From NCBI GenBank assembly GCA_958295665.1, contig OY282558.1:33005045-33069044 (forward strand): DNA of 64,000 bases, read 5' to 3'. Positions 53,715-62,648 of the stretch are shown here, piece after piece. Position 1 is the first letter of the stretch, and each line of letters starts with the position of its first letter. Below the pieces are notes generated by a model, which saw only the letters and a list, made by a program, of their open reading frames with translations, searched no databases and was not told the origin of the DNA. This DNA comes from Tipula vernalis. Its lineage: Eukaryota; Arthropoda; Insecta; Diptera; Tipulidae. A program made the position numbers and the translations under genes.

Positions 53715-54868
53715 TTAGTATTTTGTAGGTCCTCCTTTGGCTTTGATGACAGCCAGGACTCTTTTATTCATCGACCGTACTAATTTTTCGCAGGTATTTC
53801 TCGATATATTTTTCCATTCCTCTGTCAGCGCACGTTTGAGGTCTTCCTTTGAAGTCATACTGCGATCCTTGATTTTTTTTTTTTAAATTGACCACAAAAT
53901 TTCAATGGGATTTAGGTCTGGTGACTGGGCGGACCAGTCCATGACTCGAATTTGTTTTTTTCGAAACCAACTCATCGTAACGCGGGAAGTATGGCAGGGG
54001 GCATTATCCTGTTGATAAATTATCGCAGAACTATCCGTTTCCCCAAAGATTTGCCGAATTGAGGCATTCAATGCAGCCTCGAGGACGGTAACATAGTTGG
54101 TACTGTTCATCGGACCCTCACAAAACAACAGTTTTCCCACCCCTGATGATGCCATACAACCCCACACCATCAGTTTACCCCCTCCATGCTTTACGGTAGG
54201 CACTATACAATCAGGATTGTATGCTTCCCCGACTCTTCTTCTTACGATGGTTGTGCCAGGAGTTCCAAAAATCTATAAGAATTCCATCAAATTTAACATA
54301 AATTTCTCTATTAATTCTTTTAAAATACATAGCACAATTTTTTATTTTTTTTTTGACTAATTATTTTTTAATATTTATTTTTTATATTTACCTCAAAAGT
54401 AGATTCATCTGACCAAACAACTCTCGCCCAATCCACGTCATTCCAATGTTTGTGTTCTCGAGCCCATCTCAAGCGACTTTTTATGTTGGTAAGTGAGAGC
54501 AAAGTTTTTTTTCTTGCTTTACAACCTTTCAATCCAGCTTGCAGGAGCCTTCTTCTAACTGTCCGTGCCGAAATGTGAACTTCTTGTTCTGTTAAATGCT
54601 CTGCAGCTATCTCAGCAGATGTTTTTCTTCGGTTTTTGAGAGATTTTCGCACAATTTGTCGATCGTCTCTTACCGAAGTGATACGATTTCTGCCTGAGCG
54701 TAGTTTATAGGCATAGTCCCCGGTCTCTTTAACCCTTTTCAATGTAGATTGAACTGCTCCACGAGAGCATTTTAATTTTTGGGATATTTTAATTTGGCTT
54801 ACACCCTGGGAATCCAACAACACAATTTGTGCCCTTATTCCTTCACTGAGTTGGCACGCTTTAGGCAT
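53715..54868 (-). pseudogene. Tc1-like DD34E transposase with a probable intron, one stop and a frameshift
   Basis: The start is ATG at 54868 (MPKACQLSEGIRAQI). A bipartite helix-turn-helix follows (SQIKISQKLKCSRGAVQSTL and AEIAAEHLTEQEVHISARTVRRRL) with a basic hinge KLRSGRNR. The first catalytic Asp is in VVWSDESTFE. A 119-bp AT-rich interruption (54273-54391) follows, with GT at its start and TTCTTATAG at its end; removing it joins STFE to IFGTPGTT in frame, as in intact relatives. The second Asp is in IIYQQDNAPCHTS and the Glu in SPDLNPIEILW, 34 residues apart, giving DD34E. At about 53874-53889 an A-tract carries a TAA and a frameshift; after it the frame continues KIKDRSMTSKEDLKRAL to GGPTKY and a stop at 53715. 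Apart from this lesion it is intact, implying a young copy. Confidence 0.9.
54273..54391 (-). other. Probable spliceosomal intron in the Tc1 transposase
   Basis: In the sense of the gene it starts GTAAATAT and ends TTCTTATAG, is 119 bp long and over 85% AT, is phase 0 and contains in-frame stops. It sits immediately after the first catalytic Asp block. No inverted repeats or target duplication suggest it is an inserted element. Confidence 0.7.
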
Positions 54869-55381
54869 AATTATCACAAACACACTTTTTTTCTCAAAAA
54901 ACTTACGAAAACTCTTTTTGATTTAAAACACTTTATGTGAAGACTGCACACGATCAAATACAAAACTAAAATAAAAAAATTTTACGACGCTACAACTTCT
55001 TGTTAAGAACCTAAAACAAAACAAAAATTGGTGATTTTTAATTAAGGGTCGCATTCGGTGGGATGACTCGTTCGTTAACACCCATTGTTTAGAAAGATAT
55101 AATATTAATATATAATGCTAATAGATAGGGATGCTTTATATTTTTGGCCAAGGCTGTACTTCAATTAGTGTCCTCACATGTTCAATAGTATTGCCAATAC
55201 TGAAATATTGGCAATAGATATTGATCATCTGAGGCCCGCTTAAGAGGTACTTTTAAAACCGCTTTTATTTTTTGATACACCGCTACGCGTCCCAAAGACT
55301 GTCACAAGTCCAAAAAAAATCGTTTTTTATTTATTTTAGAATATGGTTCTTTTGGCATACATGTATTGTTTAATTAAATAA

Positions 55382-55558
55382 AATTGGCTAGCATTGGTTT
55401 TAGCTGTCTCAGTCAAGTGGCGCCATTTATTTCTTGGTGTGGAAATATTAATAACTAAAAATCGCTATTTATTTAATTAAAAAAACATTAAATCTTCCTT
55501 TTCCAAAATTTGCCATCGTCACCTGTCAAGTGAGACAGCTAAAACCAATCCGTGCCAT
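55382..55558. mobile_element. MITE-like inverted repeat element
   Basis: ATTGGTTTTAGCTGTCTCA (55394 on) is matched inversely by TGAGACAGCTAAAACCAAT (55531-55549). Weaker pairing extends on both sides (GTCAAGTGGCGCCAT vs the inverse of GTCACCTGTCAAG). About 175 bp, non-coding. Confidence 0.8.
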
Positions 55559-56028
55559 AAAATTAATAAATTCTTTATTATTTGTAGAATTAATAAAAAT
55601 ATGTTATGATCATTTTCGATTACCTAAATTTTTATCTACAAAACTGTTTTATAAATAAAATAAATGCAACATTTAGTTGAAATATTTTGTGTTTAACTGT
55701 TACATATCATTTATGGCAAAATTTCTTACCATTAATTCGACCCAATATATTCCGTAAGACAGACGGAATAAATGAAATTCTATTTTCGAAAAAAATGTTA
55801 ATTGATTTTATAAATTTATTTCCATATGTGTTACAAATTAAATATTTTTACGATAAACTGTTACAAAATCAAAAAATCAAAAGTCACTAAGTGATGTGAC
55901 TCTTTTTACTTTCTTTTACTCTAGTAAAATAAAGTATAGTAATCATGAAAATTTTGGACCTTGAGATTTTTAGAGATTTATTTGTTTTGAGGTCCCCTGA
56001 GTCCGAAAAAGTGGGTTTCGAAATGGTA

Positions 56029-56185
56029 TCTGTCTGTCTGTCTGTCAGTCTGTCAGTCTGTCAGTCTGTCAGTCTGTCAGTCTGTCAGTCTGTCAGTCTG
56101 TCAGTCTGTCAGTCTGTCAGTCTGTCAGTCTGTCAGTCTGTCAGTCTGTCAGTCTGTCAGTATGTCAGTCTGTCAGTCTGTCTGT
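56029..56185. repeat. (CAGTCTGT)n octanucleotide array
   Basis: After a short (TCTG)n start the unit CAGTCTGT repeats about 17 times with one change (TATG at 56161). It translates to a meaningless SVCQSVSL-type repeat in one frame. The array is the variable part of a larger repeat that continues downstream. Confidence 0.97.
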
Positions 56186-56345
56186 GTCCTTTCTACAGCC
56201 CAGATGGTTTAACCAATCGAACTGAAACTTCAGATTTAAGCTTTTTTGTGAAATTGGGAGGTCCCAGTGAATTTTACTCCAAATCGGCTAACCGGAAGTG
56301 GCCACTCCCTTGGTCCAGAAAATTTATTTTGCAAATATCTTAAAA
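56186..56345 (+). repeat. GC-richer tail next to the octanucleotide array
   Basis: The block TCTACAGCCCAGATGGTTTA... AAATCGGCTAACCGGAAGTGGCCACTCCC differs in base composition from its surroundings. It probably belongs with the array as one microsatellite-bearing repeat. The open frame through it has no recognisable domain. Confidence 0.5.
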
Positions 56346-57903
56346 AGTATAAAGTTTACAAAAAACTACTTGATACAAAATGTTTCCAAAAATTAAAAAC
56401 AAATAAAAATAAAGAATAAAAAATTTAAAAAAAATTTAAAAATTTAAAAATTAAAAAAAAAATTAAGAAAAAAAAAATTTCTCAAAATTCTCTGTTCGTA
56501 AAAGAAAGTCGTGTGTTGGCCACACCTCCATTTTTTGAAACAATATTCATAAGTTCCTAATTATAAATTTTTCCGCGTGAAAAAATTATCAGGTAAAATG
56601 ATCGAATTCAGAGAAAATACTAACAGAGCATACTATTTTAAAATTAATTCAACGAAATTTAGAGTATGTAAATTATTTTTTGTAAACACACTCAACATTT
56701 CCAATCGCACGAAAATAGAATCGTAAAGTATGATAAACGGGGCAAACACTCAAATCATCCAAAACTTGACGAATCGATAAAAAAAGGTATAATGGCGCAT
56801 ATTAATTCCATTCCAAGAATTGAGAGCCATATTCAAGGAGGTAAATCGTTAGCTGATCTGGGTAGAGATTATGTTAACGACTATAAAAGCCAAAACAAAT
56901 TATATGAAACTAGGGGTATAGCCCGTCCTACAACGGATACAATTTTGTGAATAACTTTAGTTAAGTAGTATTTTGCTAAAGATATTACAGCTAATGGTGA
57001 TGTCCAGCATTTAACCATTTGATATTTTTGTATCCGTTATTTCTTAGCCGAGTAAAATTAGTTCGCGATTAAAGGCTTTAAACAAAGAATGATTGTACCT
57101 TAAATAAATCTTAAACCACATAGTAAGGGCTTTTAAGGGTGATGCTACATGCGTTACAGACGGACAAACAGCAGGGTTTGGATTTAAAAAAAAAATAAAA
57201 ATAAAGATTGAAAAACAAAACTAACATGAGTTGAGCAGAATCGAACCTCAGACCCTTGCCGCCCTACTACTAACTTATATCCAACGCAACAAACTTGATT
57301 TCATTTTCATTTATTTTTCAAATATAGCACGCTTTATACTTATTCTATGGATTATATAATAGGAAAAAAGTTTTACCGAAAAAATTTCATACCTCACTAT
57401 AACCAGAGGCTACTATATAAATAAGAGCCTCCAGTATCGACTGTATTTTTTACTAAGCTTAAAATAAGGTACATACAATTTTTTCTTTACTATGAAACAA
57501 TGCGGGAAATCAGTTATTTTCATTTACAATTTTAGTTTATTAGAATTATGAACTTTTGTTTTGTTTTTATACGAAAATGTTCATGAAGCATGTAATTTTA
57601 TTTTTCTCCGATCATAGGAAAAAATATATCTTTCCGTTGTTTTTTCGAAACGAAAAGCTCATGATTCCAGTATGTTGTATTTGTTGCTAAGCAACAAGTA
57701 ATAATAGTACGAGAATATTTTTTGTGGCCTAGGCCGGGAATATATTCCCGTATGGATTTTTAATTGTTTAGAAGAAATAAAAGTACACTTATAAGGTCAA
57801 ACGCATTTATTTATTTTAATTTAACAGTATACATAATAATCAATTTTTATTTGATAAATCTATGCCAAACTAATTATGATGTGTTAGGTATATGAGTTTG
57901 ATT

Positions 57904-58557
57904 TTACTTATTTGTAATATTAACGGTTATCGTACAATTAGTACAATTATTGAACATTGGTGGATTAGTAGTATCGCATCCCAGCATTGTTGTTGATATA
58001 TTGCTATTAAAATCATTAACATTATTTGCATCGGCTGTTTCATTATCCGTTGTATCGAAAATCTTATGAGCAACTTCAATTTTATTGATAATGGATTCAT
58101 CGATGTACCCTTCAGCAACAGTCGATGTCTTCCATCCTCCAAATCTTTTTAAGCATGTTAAATCTGCGCCATTATCAACTAAAATTGTCGCAGATGAACG
58201 GCGGAAACAGTGCCCTGTGTATTGTTTTGCGTCTGGCAATTTTAAAAAAGTAGCAACAATTTGTGGCATTTTAGATTTTACCAAACTGATGTATGCCAAC
58301 TGCTTGTTTGAAACCTTTACCATTTGTGTATTTAAAAAAAAAAAACGCAAAGAATTGAAATCTTTTGGACGCGAAGCTATATATTTTCTGTAATATTCTA
58401 AATAAGTTTCATTTACGATAAATGATCGTGGTTTATTTGTCTTGTTATTCGGGATTTTAACTAAAAGTTTAGATCCCAAATCACTAATGTCAGTATTTTC
58501 CATGCGGGCTAGTTCATCCCGTCGACAAGCACCAGCGATTCCAAAAATTAACGCAAC
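57904..58557 (-). CDS. Tyrosine recombinase (Crypton-like), exon 2: catalytic domain
   Basis: Predicted DNA strand-exchange enzyme of the phage-integrase fold. This exon begins right after the acceptor TTTTTTGTAG (58558-58567) and supplies residues 144-360. The full pentad is present: Arg in GACRRDELARM (about residue 155/156), a Lys in the beta-hairpin KIPNNKTNKPRSF, His-x-x-Arg in TGHCFRRSSATIL (His259, Arg262), the GGW segment (Trp285) in the H/W position, and the nucleophile Tyr294 in AEGYIDES. An Asn/Thr-rich tail without known domain follows, with TAA at 57904-57906. No stop or frameshift interrupts it, unlike nearly every other transposon gene here. It resembles Crypton-type recombinases found in many insects; whether it is mobile or host-adopted cannot be told from one copy. 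Confidence 0.85.
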   Translation of the reverse strand, partial: VALIFGIAGACRRDELARMENTDISDLGSKLLVKIPNNKTNKPRSFIVNETYLEYYRKYIASRPKDFNSLRFFFLNTQMVKVSNKQLAYISLVKSKMPQIVATFLKLPDAKQYTGHCFRRSSATILVDNGADLTCLKRFGGWKTSTVAEGYIDESIINKIEVAHKIFDTTDNETADANNVNDFNSNISTTMLGCDTTNPPMFNNCTNCTITVNITNK

Positions 58558-58686
58558 CTACAAAAAACAAATCATAATATTACATACAAAAAAATATTGC
58601 AGTGTGAATTGTATTTTATCCGAAAACATATTTGAATTTAATGTGTAAATACAAATAATAATCGTTTTAAATACCTACATGCTTAC
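58558..58686 (-). other. Intron of the tyrosine recombinase gene (129 bp, phase 0)
   Basis: The donor is AAA|GTAAGC (exon 1 ends at 58687) and the acceptor TTTTTTGTAG (ending at 58558). Splicing joins FLVTK to VALIFGIAGACRRDEL, restoring the strand-helix leading into the first catalytic Arg. The sequence is AT-rich with in-frame stops. Confidence 0.8.
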
Positions 58687-59115
58687 TTTAGTAACTAGGA
58701 ACGAATCATATGAAGCTTCCAAAATGAATTGTTGAACATATTCCATAGATAATATTTTAGATTTCTTCGCTTTATATCCGTCGGATTTGCGTTTCAAGAA
58801 GACATGTAATTTTTGGTATTTTGCAATATCCACATTATTTTTAACCACTAGCATCGACCTGATCATTGAGTAGTTTGACCATAATGTGGATGATTTCAAT
58901 TTTGTAGATAAATCAGCGAAATACGCCAGAATGACGTTTTCCGAAAATGATTTGATGTGTTTAGATTGACGATAATCCATAAAGCGTTTATAAGCATTTT
59001 CGTATTTTTCCTTCGATTTTTGCGGGAGTAAATCACATGTAGCTGAATTAGCTGCTTCCACTATATCCGGCGGGGTACAAGATAAGGATAATTCGCTTTC
59101 ACTGTCCATATCCAA
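58687..59115 (-). CDS. Tyrosine recombinase (Crypton-like), exon 1: core-binding domain
   Basis: It starts at ATG 59115 (MDMDSESELSLSCTPPDIVE) and gives residues 1-143. After an acidic, Ser-rich leader, a helical domain of the SAM-like core-binding type follows: LLPQKSKEKYENAYKRFMDY, then SENVILAYFADLSTK, then LWSNYSMIRSMLVVKNNVDI, then a basic stretch with RKSDGYKAKKSKIL and YVQQFILEAS. Such N-terminal domains grip DNA opposite the catalytic domain. The exon ends at donor GTAAGC. A T-tract of about 20 bases (A on plus, 59140-59160) lies 25 bp upstream. The frame is intact over its whole length. No TATA box could be assigned. Confidence 0.8.
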
Positions 59116-59315
59116 TAGGTACCCAAACTTGACAACTTTTGAAAAAAAAAAAAAAAAAAATGTATTTATGTCTTATGATGTCGTGGCTAACTAAGCAATA
59201 ATTTTATGTTATTTTCGATTTTTTACTTTGTTTTGATTTCTTAATATGATAATTAATGAATAATACTAAAAATTATTTTGGGTTTATATTCGTTTTAAAG
59301 TCCGATCGGAGAAAA

Positions 59316-59452
59316 AATAGTATGCACAATTCGGAGGAAAAGTGCATTCCCGAACTCCCGTGGTTGCCGGACTCGGCTATCGCCTCGTCCGCCAATTTCC
59401 ACTATCGTCCGGGAATGCAGTATTTTTCCTCCTAATTATACAATATACTATT
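59316..59452. repeat. GC-richer imperfect hairpin
   Basis: The arms AATAGTATGCACAATTCGGAGGAAAAGTGCATTCCCG (59317 on) and, inversely, AATAGTATATTGTATAATTAGGAGGAAAAATACTGCATTCCCGG (59452 back) pair along most of their length. The loop of about 60 bases contains CGGACTCGGCTATCGCCTCGTCCG. It lies just beyond the 5' side of the recombinase gene. The unusual base composition marks it as a foreign or functional piece, perhaps a transposon end. Confidence 0.75.
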
Positions 59453-59489
59453 GATTGAAAAATCGAGTCATGAAAATGTTTATTTCTTA

Positions 59490-60327
59490 GACTGTGCCCG
59501 AAACCTGTGATAAATATTTTTTAGTACACATTTTTGACATTTATTTGAAAGAACCGCATTTATATACATATATACCCAAATTATCGCGGTCTTTTGCTAT
59601 GATAATTTTTGACACAAACAGAATAATTGTTCGGTCGACATTTAACATGGTCGCCTTAGCATTTTATATTATCAAAATAAAATGTCAACTAGTCAATACA
59701 ATAACAGAATCTATTCTTTGCAACAACATAATAATTTTCAACTGCAGCAGCTTGCCAACAATTATTTACTTCTAGTGAGATGATTTGTCCGTGCAGATAA
59801 CTAAAAGTTATCTTATTTATATGCCATATTGATCTAGTGAATAAATGTGAGAGCTACCACTATCGGCTGACAGATTATTGAATCTATTATAGAATTAGTT
59901 GATCGATTGATTTAAAACGTTGAATTCTATGCAGTAGGTTGACTCCAATATCTTTTAGTTTTCGTTACAATTCTGATTTGAGACCATCCATAACATTCCC
60001 ACTTCCTGTATAAAAGCCTAATTATGTCGTAATATATTTTCCAAAATTTTGGCGAGAATTATTGCACCATCGTCCTGTTATACTATGCTCTAACAAATAC
60101 AGCCATACCCTATAGTATATAATATAAAACGAAAGCGAATTCGAAGTATATAAAAGGATTGCTTGCCATTAAAATCGAACAACAACATGACAGAAGAGGA
60201 ATACTTCAAAAAATTATTACACAATTCGGGCAGCGTAATAAAAATTTGTGAATGTAGGGGAATATTTTTCAAATAAATGTCAAAAATTTGTACTAAAAAA
60301 TATTTTTCACAGGTTTCGGTTACAGTC
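59490..60327. mobile_element. Inverted-repeat element with TTA target duplication, 838 bp
   Basis: GACTGTGCCCGAAACCTGTG (59490 on) is matched by the right end (inverse: GACTGTAACCGAAACCTGTG, from 60327), and pairing continues for about 75 bases through TTGACATTTATTTGAAA. TTA stands directly outside both ends (59487-59489 and 60328-60330), the target size of PIF/Harbinger-type elements. A third end lies at 63059. No transposase is recognised inside, so it is non-autonomous. Confidence 0.88.
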
Positions 60328-60449
60328 TTAGTGAAAATCGTGACGTCATTAAAAATAAGGTATTTTTGAACTTTAAAATGTTGTTGTTTTTGTAATATAT
60401 GTCATAAACTCATAACTCATAATTTATAAACAATACAATAATCATCTCT

Positions 60450-60890
60450 TTCATGCTTCCATTCAATTTGAATTCGAATATCTTTCTATTGTTATTTTGA
60501 ATTTGCAAAGCTTGCTAGATTTAATTTTTTTCTGTTTGGCTCTTTTTGATATTTTTAATTTCGATTGTTGAGCGGAGACTTGTTGTCTTTGTTCTTACCA
60601 TTGGTTTTAGAAGTGGACAAATCATGACGTCATTAAATTGAATTTTCTCTTTATAATACTACATTCTATAATTTAATTTCACTTAGTTTCTTTTGATTAT
60701 TGCTGGAAAATAGGGAAATTTAAGAACCTGTGTTTTAAATGAATAAGACATTGAGTTGTTTTTTAGCGATTTCAGAAAAAATTATTTAACTGGGTTTAAC
60801 TTTTTTTAAGTTTATTTTTCACAAGGCGGCTCTATTTACATCAAGATGGTTCTGCTACAACTGACAACATAGGAATTTTTAAATAATTTG
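60450..60890 (+). repeat. Copy of the unnamed dispersed repeat, 5' part
   Basis: It aligns with the reverse complement of 25480-25180: GAATTCGAATATCTTTCTAT, GATTGTTGAGCGGAGA, GACGTCATTAAATTGAATTTTC and TTTGATTATTGCTGGAAAAT follow in the same order. Similarity resumes at AGATGGTTCT (60844) after about 120 bp not present in the other copy. Confidence 0.8.
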
Positions 60891-60899
60891 TAGTAGTAT

Positions 60900-61980
60900 T
60901 TGCATTCATTTAGCCACACCTTAAAAGCTTACCATCTATTTTTTGTGTAATTACTGTAGTTACTATAAATAGCAATGAACAATGATGATTTACATGAATA
61001 ATAAAACTTAAAAAAACTAAAAAAATTGGAAAGAAAAACTTTAAGGGGAATCGAACCGAAAACTTCTGTAGTCCTAGTCCAGTGCGGTACATACTACTAA
61101 AACCCAAATCATAAAAGAAAGCAAATTTAATTTTCATTGTTATTTTGGTATGTTACAGTTTGAGCAACAGAATCCGGGGTTTCCTTAAGTTTATTGTTAT
61201 TATAATATATTCCAATTACTTTAGAGAAATCTTTAAGCACGTAAATAATTTAAGGAAATTTTGTCTAGTTGCCATTTTTATTCGAGTTGGTTGCTTTGGT
61301 TTACTTTTATGAAGTGTATTGCTTTCAACCAAAATGAGTTAGGTATTTTTATTTGGTTAACGACTGGTGAAACCAACAGCAAAAAATTAACCAAATTTTG
61401 GTCTAATTTTTTTTCGAGTATTTCCTTGTAAATTCGAATCTTGTGGCAGGTATTGAAACTAAAAATTTGGTTGATTTGTTTAACCACATATTTTTTTTTG
61501 GGTTAGCTAAGCTATTTTTTGGTCTATCTAGTACGATTGTTGTTGTAATTTTTTTATTTTTGGTGAAAGCAATACAACTAATATGGTTTCGAAAGAAAAA
61601 AAATGTTAAAAAACCCTGATTGACTAATGCTGCCATCTTAATGCTTTAGGCTGTATTAGAATAAATGTTGATTACCAGTTTTACACAATTTATTACATGT
61701 TCATTGCTTTACAATACAAAATTTTATGTTTTTCAATTCGTGTTGAACCAATGAAATGCCGCTCTGAAATAAAAATAGTATTAATTTGGTGGTGTATCGA
61801 ACCCGAAACATTTTCTATTCGAAGTTTGGTTGTAAACGGGTCGATACCTGTATCACTCAGGCTACTCTAGGCAAGAATATAATTTGGAAATATAAGGAAA
61901 GCGGTCCCGAGCGAAACGGTGATGAACGTTAAATGACTTGATGTGCCGGACAATTTTCAATTATAATTTTAATATCGCAT
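60900..61980. other. Non-coding, with two tRNA-like words
   Basis: No gene. Two minus-strand patches, 61030-61105 and 61795-61870, contain internal-promoter-like words (GGTTCGATTCC and GGGTTCGATAC) with anticodon-arm-like sequence upstream. No complete tRNA cloverleaf can be folded by eye; see findings. Confidence 0.4.
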
Positions 61981-61990
61981 TTTTTCGCCT

Positions 61991-62648
61991 AAAACGGATC
62001 AATGTTCGATATGTGCGGAAGCAACACATATTTTTAGTTTGGTTTTTAACGCTGACAAAGACGTTGAAAAATATAACCTACAATTAAAACCCCACTTAGA
62101 AGCGAAAGATTTTATCAGAAAAATAAAAGACACCGAAAAGAAACAAGCGAAAGATGGCCTTTGTATACTAACTACTCTTTCCGGTGATATTTTAACCTTT
62201 AATTACTTTAATTTCACGGTATTTAATTTGGGTACCAATCAAGGAAACTGGTACATACGGAACGAATCCGAAAGCAAACGAGGAGTTAATGAACTATACA
62301 GGCTTGAATAAACTTATTGTCCTGTTTTCAGACAACTGTGCAGGATAAAATTAATGATAAAATTAAATCCAATTTATCCTTGCTACTTTATTGTGTTCAA
62401 AAGCTTGACATATAAGAAAAATTACTCACTATTTTTTAGTGATAGGGCACTCACAAAATGAAGCAGACAGCATGCATTCAACGAACGATTGTGAGAAAAA
62501 ACGGATTTTGATATCTGGACCCATTTACAATCCAGCTCAAATGGTAACCGTTATCAAATCAAGTAAAAAATCCAAACCGCTTTACAATGTTATGCCACAT
62601 GTTAAGGGTTGTGGAAGTGCGAATTATTATAATCTTGAAAGTGATTAA
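61991..62648 (+). pseudogene. Decayed gene resembling the DUF7869 (transposon-associated) family
   Basis: The first part reads KTDQCSICAEATHIF (CxxC), then DVEKYNLQLKPHLEAKDFIR and DTEKKQAKDGLCI, then FNYFNFTVFNLGTNQGNWYI and SESKRGVNELYR. After a one-base shift comes KLIVLFSDNCAG (62312-62344), then, past stops, IGHSQNEADSMHSTNDCEKK (62442 on) and MVTVIKSSKKSKPLYNV. The order 'CxxC - YNLHL - LGI....E....RG..E - SDNC.GQ - GHS.NE.D' is that of large insect proteins now grouped as DUF7869, thought to derive from DNA transposons. The N-terminal part is absent; at least one frameshift and two stops mean it is dead. The family call is from memory of these motifs. Confidence 0.6.

Larger units (their letters stand above)
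53600..55156 (-). mobile_element. Nearly complete Tc1-like transposon
   Basis: The inverted ends CAGCCTTGGCCAAAA-TTATAAAGCA (53600 on) and CAGCCTTGGCCAAAA-ATATAAAGCA (55156 back) differ at about one position over the first 25. TA flanks both sides (53598-53599, 55157-55158). Total length is 1557 bp, usual for Tc1. It lies inside the element 52955-55250. Confidence 0.95.
52955..55250. mobile_element. Inverted-repeat DNA element (Harbinger-like?) split by a Tc1 insertion
   Basis: CTCTTATGCGGGCCTCAGATGATCAATA at 52952-52979 is matched inversely by TATTGATCATCTGAGGCCCGCTTAAGAG at about 55218-55245, and the words TATTGCCAATA recur beside both ends. GGGCC-starting ends and TTA/TAA beside them recall PIF/Harbinger elements. 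Removing the Tc1 element 53600-55156 leaves about 740 bp. A short MADF-like frame lies inside at 53230-53451. The exact target duplication is unclear. Confidence 0.75.
57600..59318 (-). mobile_element. Candidate tyrosine-recombinase element (Crypton-like) unit
   Basis: The two-exon recombinase gene (57904-59115) lies between the words TTTTCTCCGATC (about 57601-57613) and its inverse GATCGGAGAAAA (about 59304-59315). Between the gene and the left word are two short palindromes: TTGTTGCTAAGCAACAA (57681-57697) and CGGGAATATATTCCCG (57735-57750). The inverted words are short and may be fortuitous; classical Cryptons lack terminal inverted repeats. The boundaries are therefore tentative. Confidence 0.4.

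Noticed and set aside
54097..54360. 87-residue plus-strand frame
   Set aside because: Antisense of the Tc1 transposase and its intron.
56029..56185. Array considered as CRISPR
   Set aside because: The units are 8 bp, contiguous and without spacers; this is a eukaryotic minisatellite.
55945..56343. 132-residue open frame through the octanucleotide array
   Set aside because: Most of it is translation of the CAGTCTGT repeat (8-bp unit cycling through three frames); no domain in the rest.
58085..58393. 102-residue plus-strand frame
   Set aside because: Antisense shadow of the tyrosine recombinase exon 2.
59494..59775. 93-residue plus-strand frame
   Set aside because: It starts in the inverted repeat of the TTA-flanked element and has no recognisable domain.
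61030..61105. True tRNA gene
   Set aside because: The box B-like word is present, but acceptor and T stems do not pair; kept only as a tRNA-like finding.
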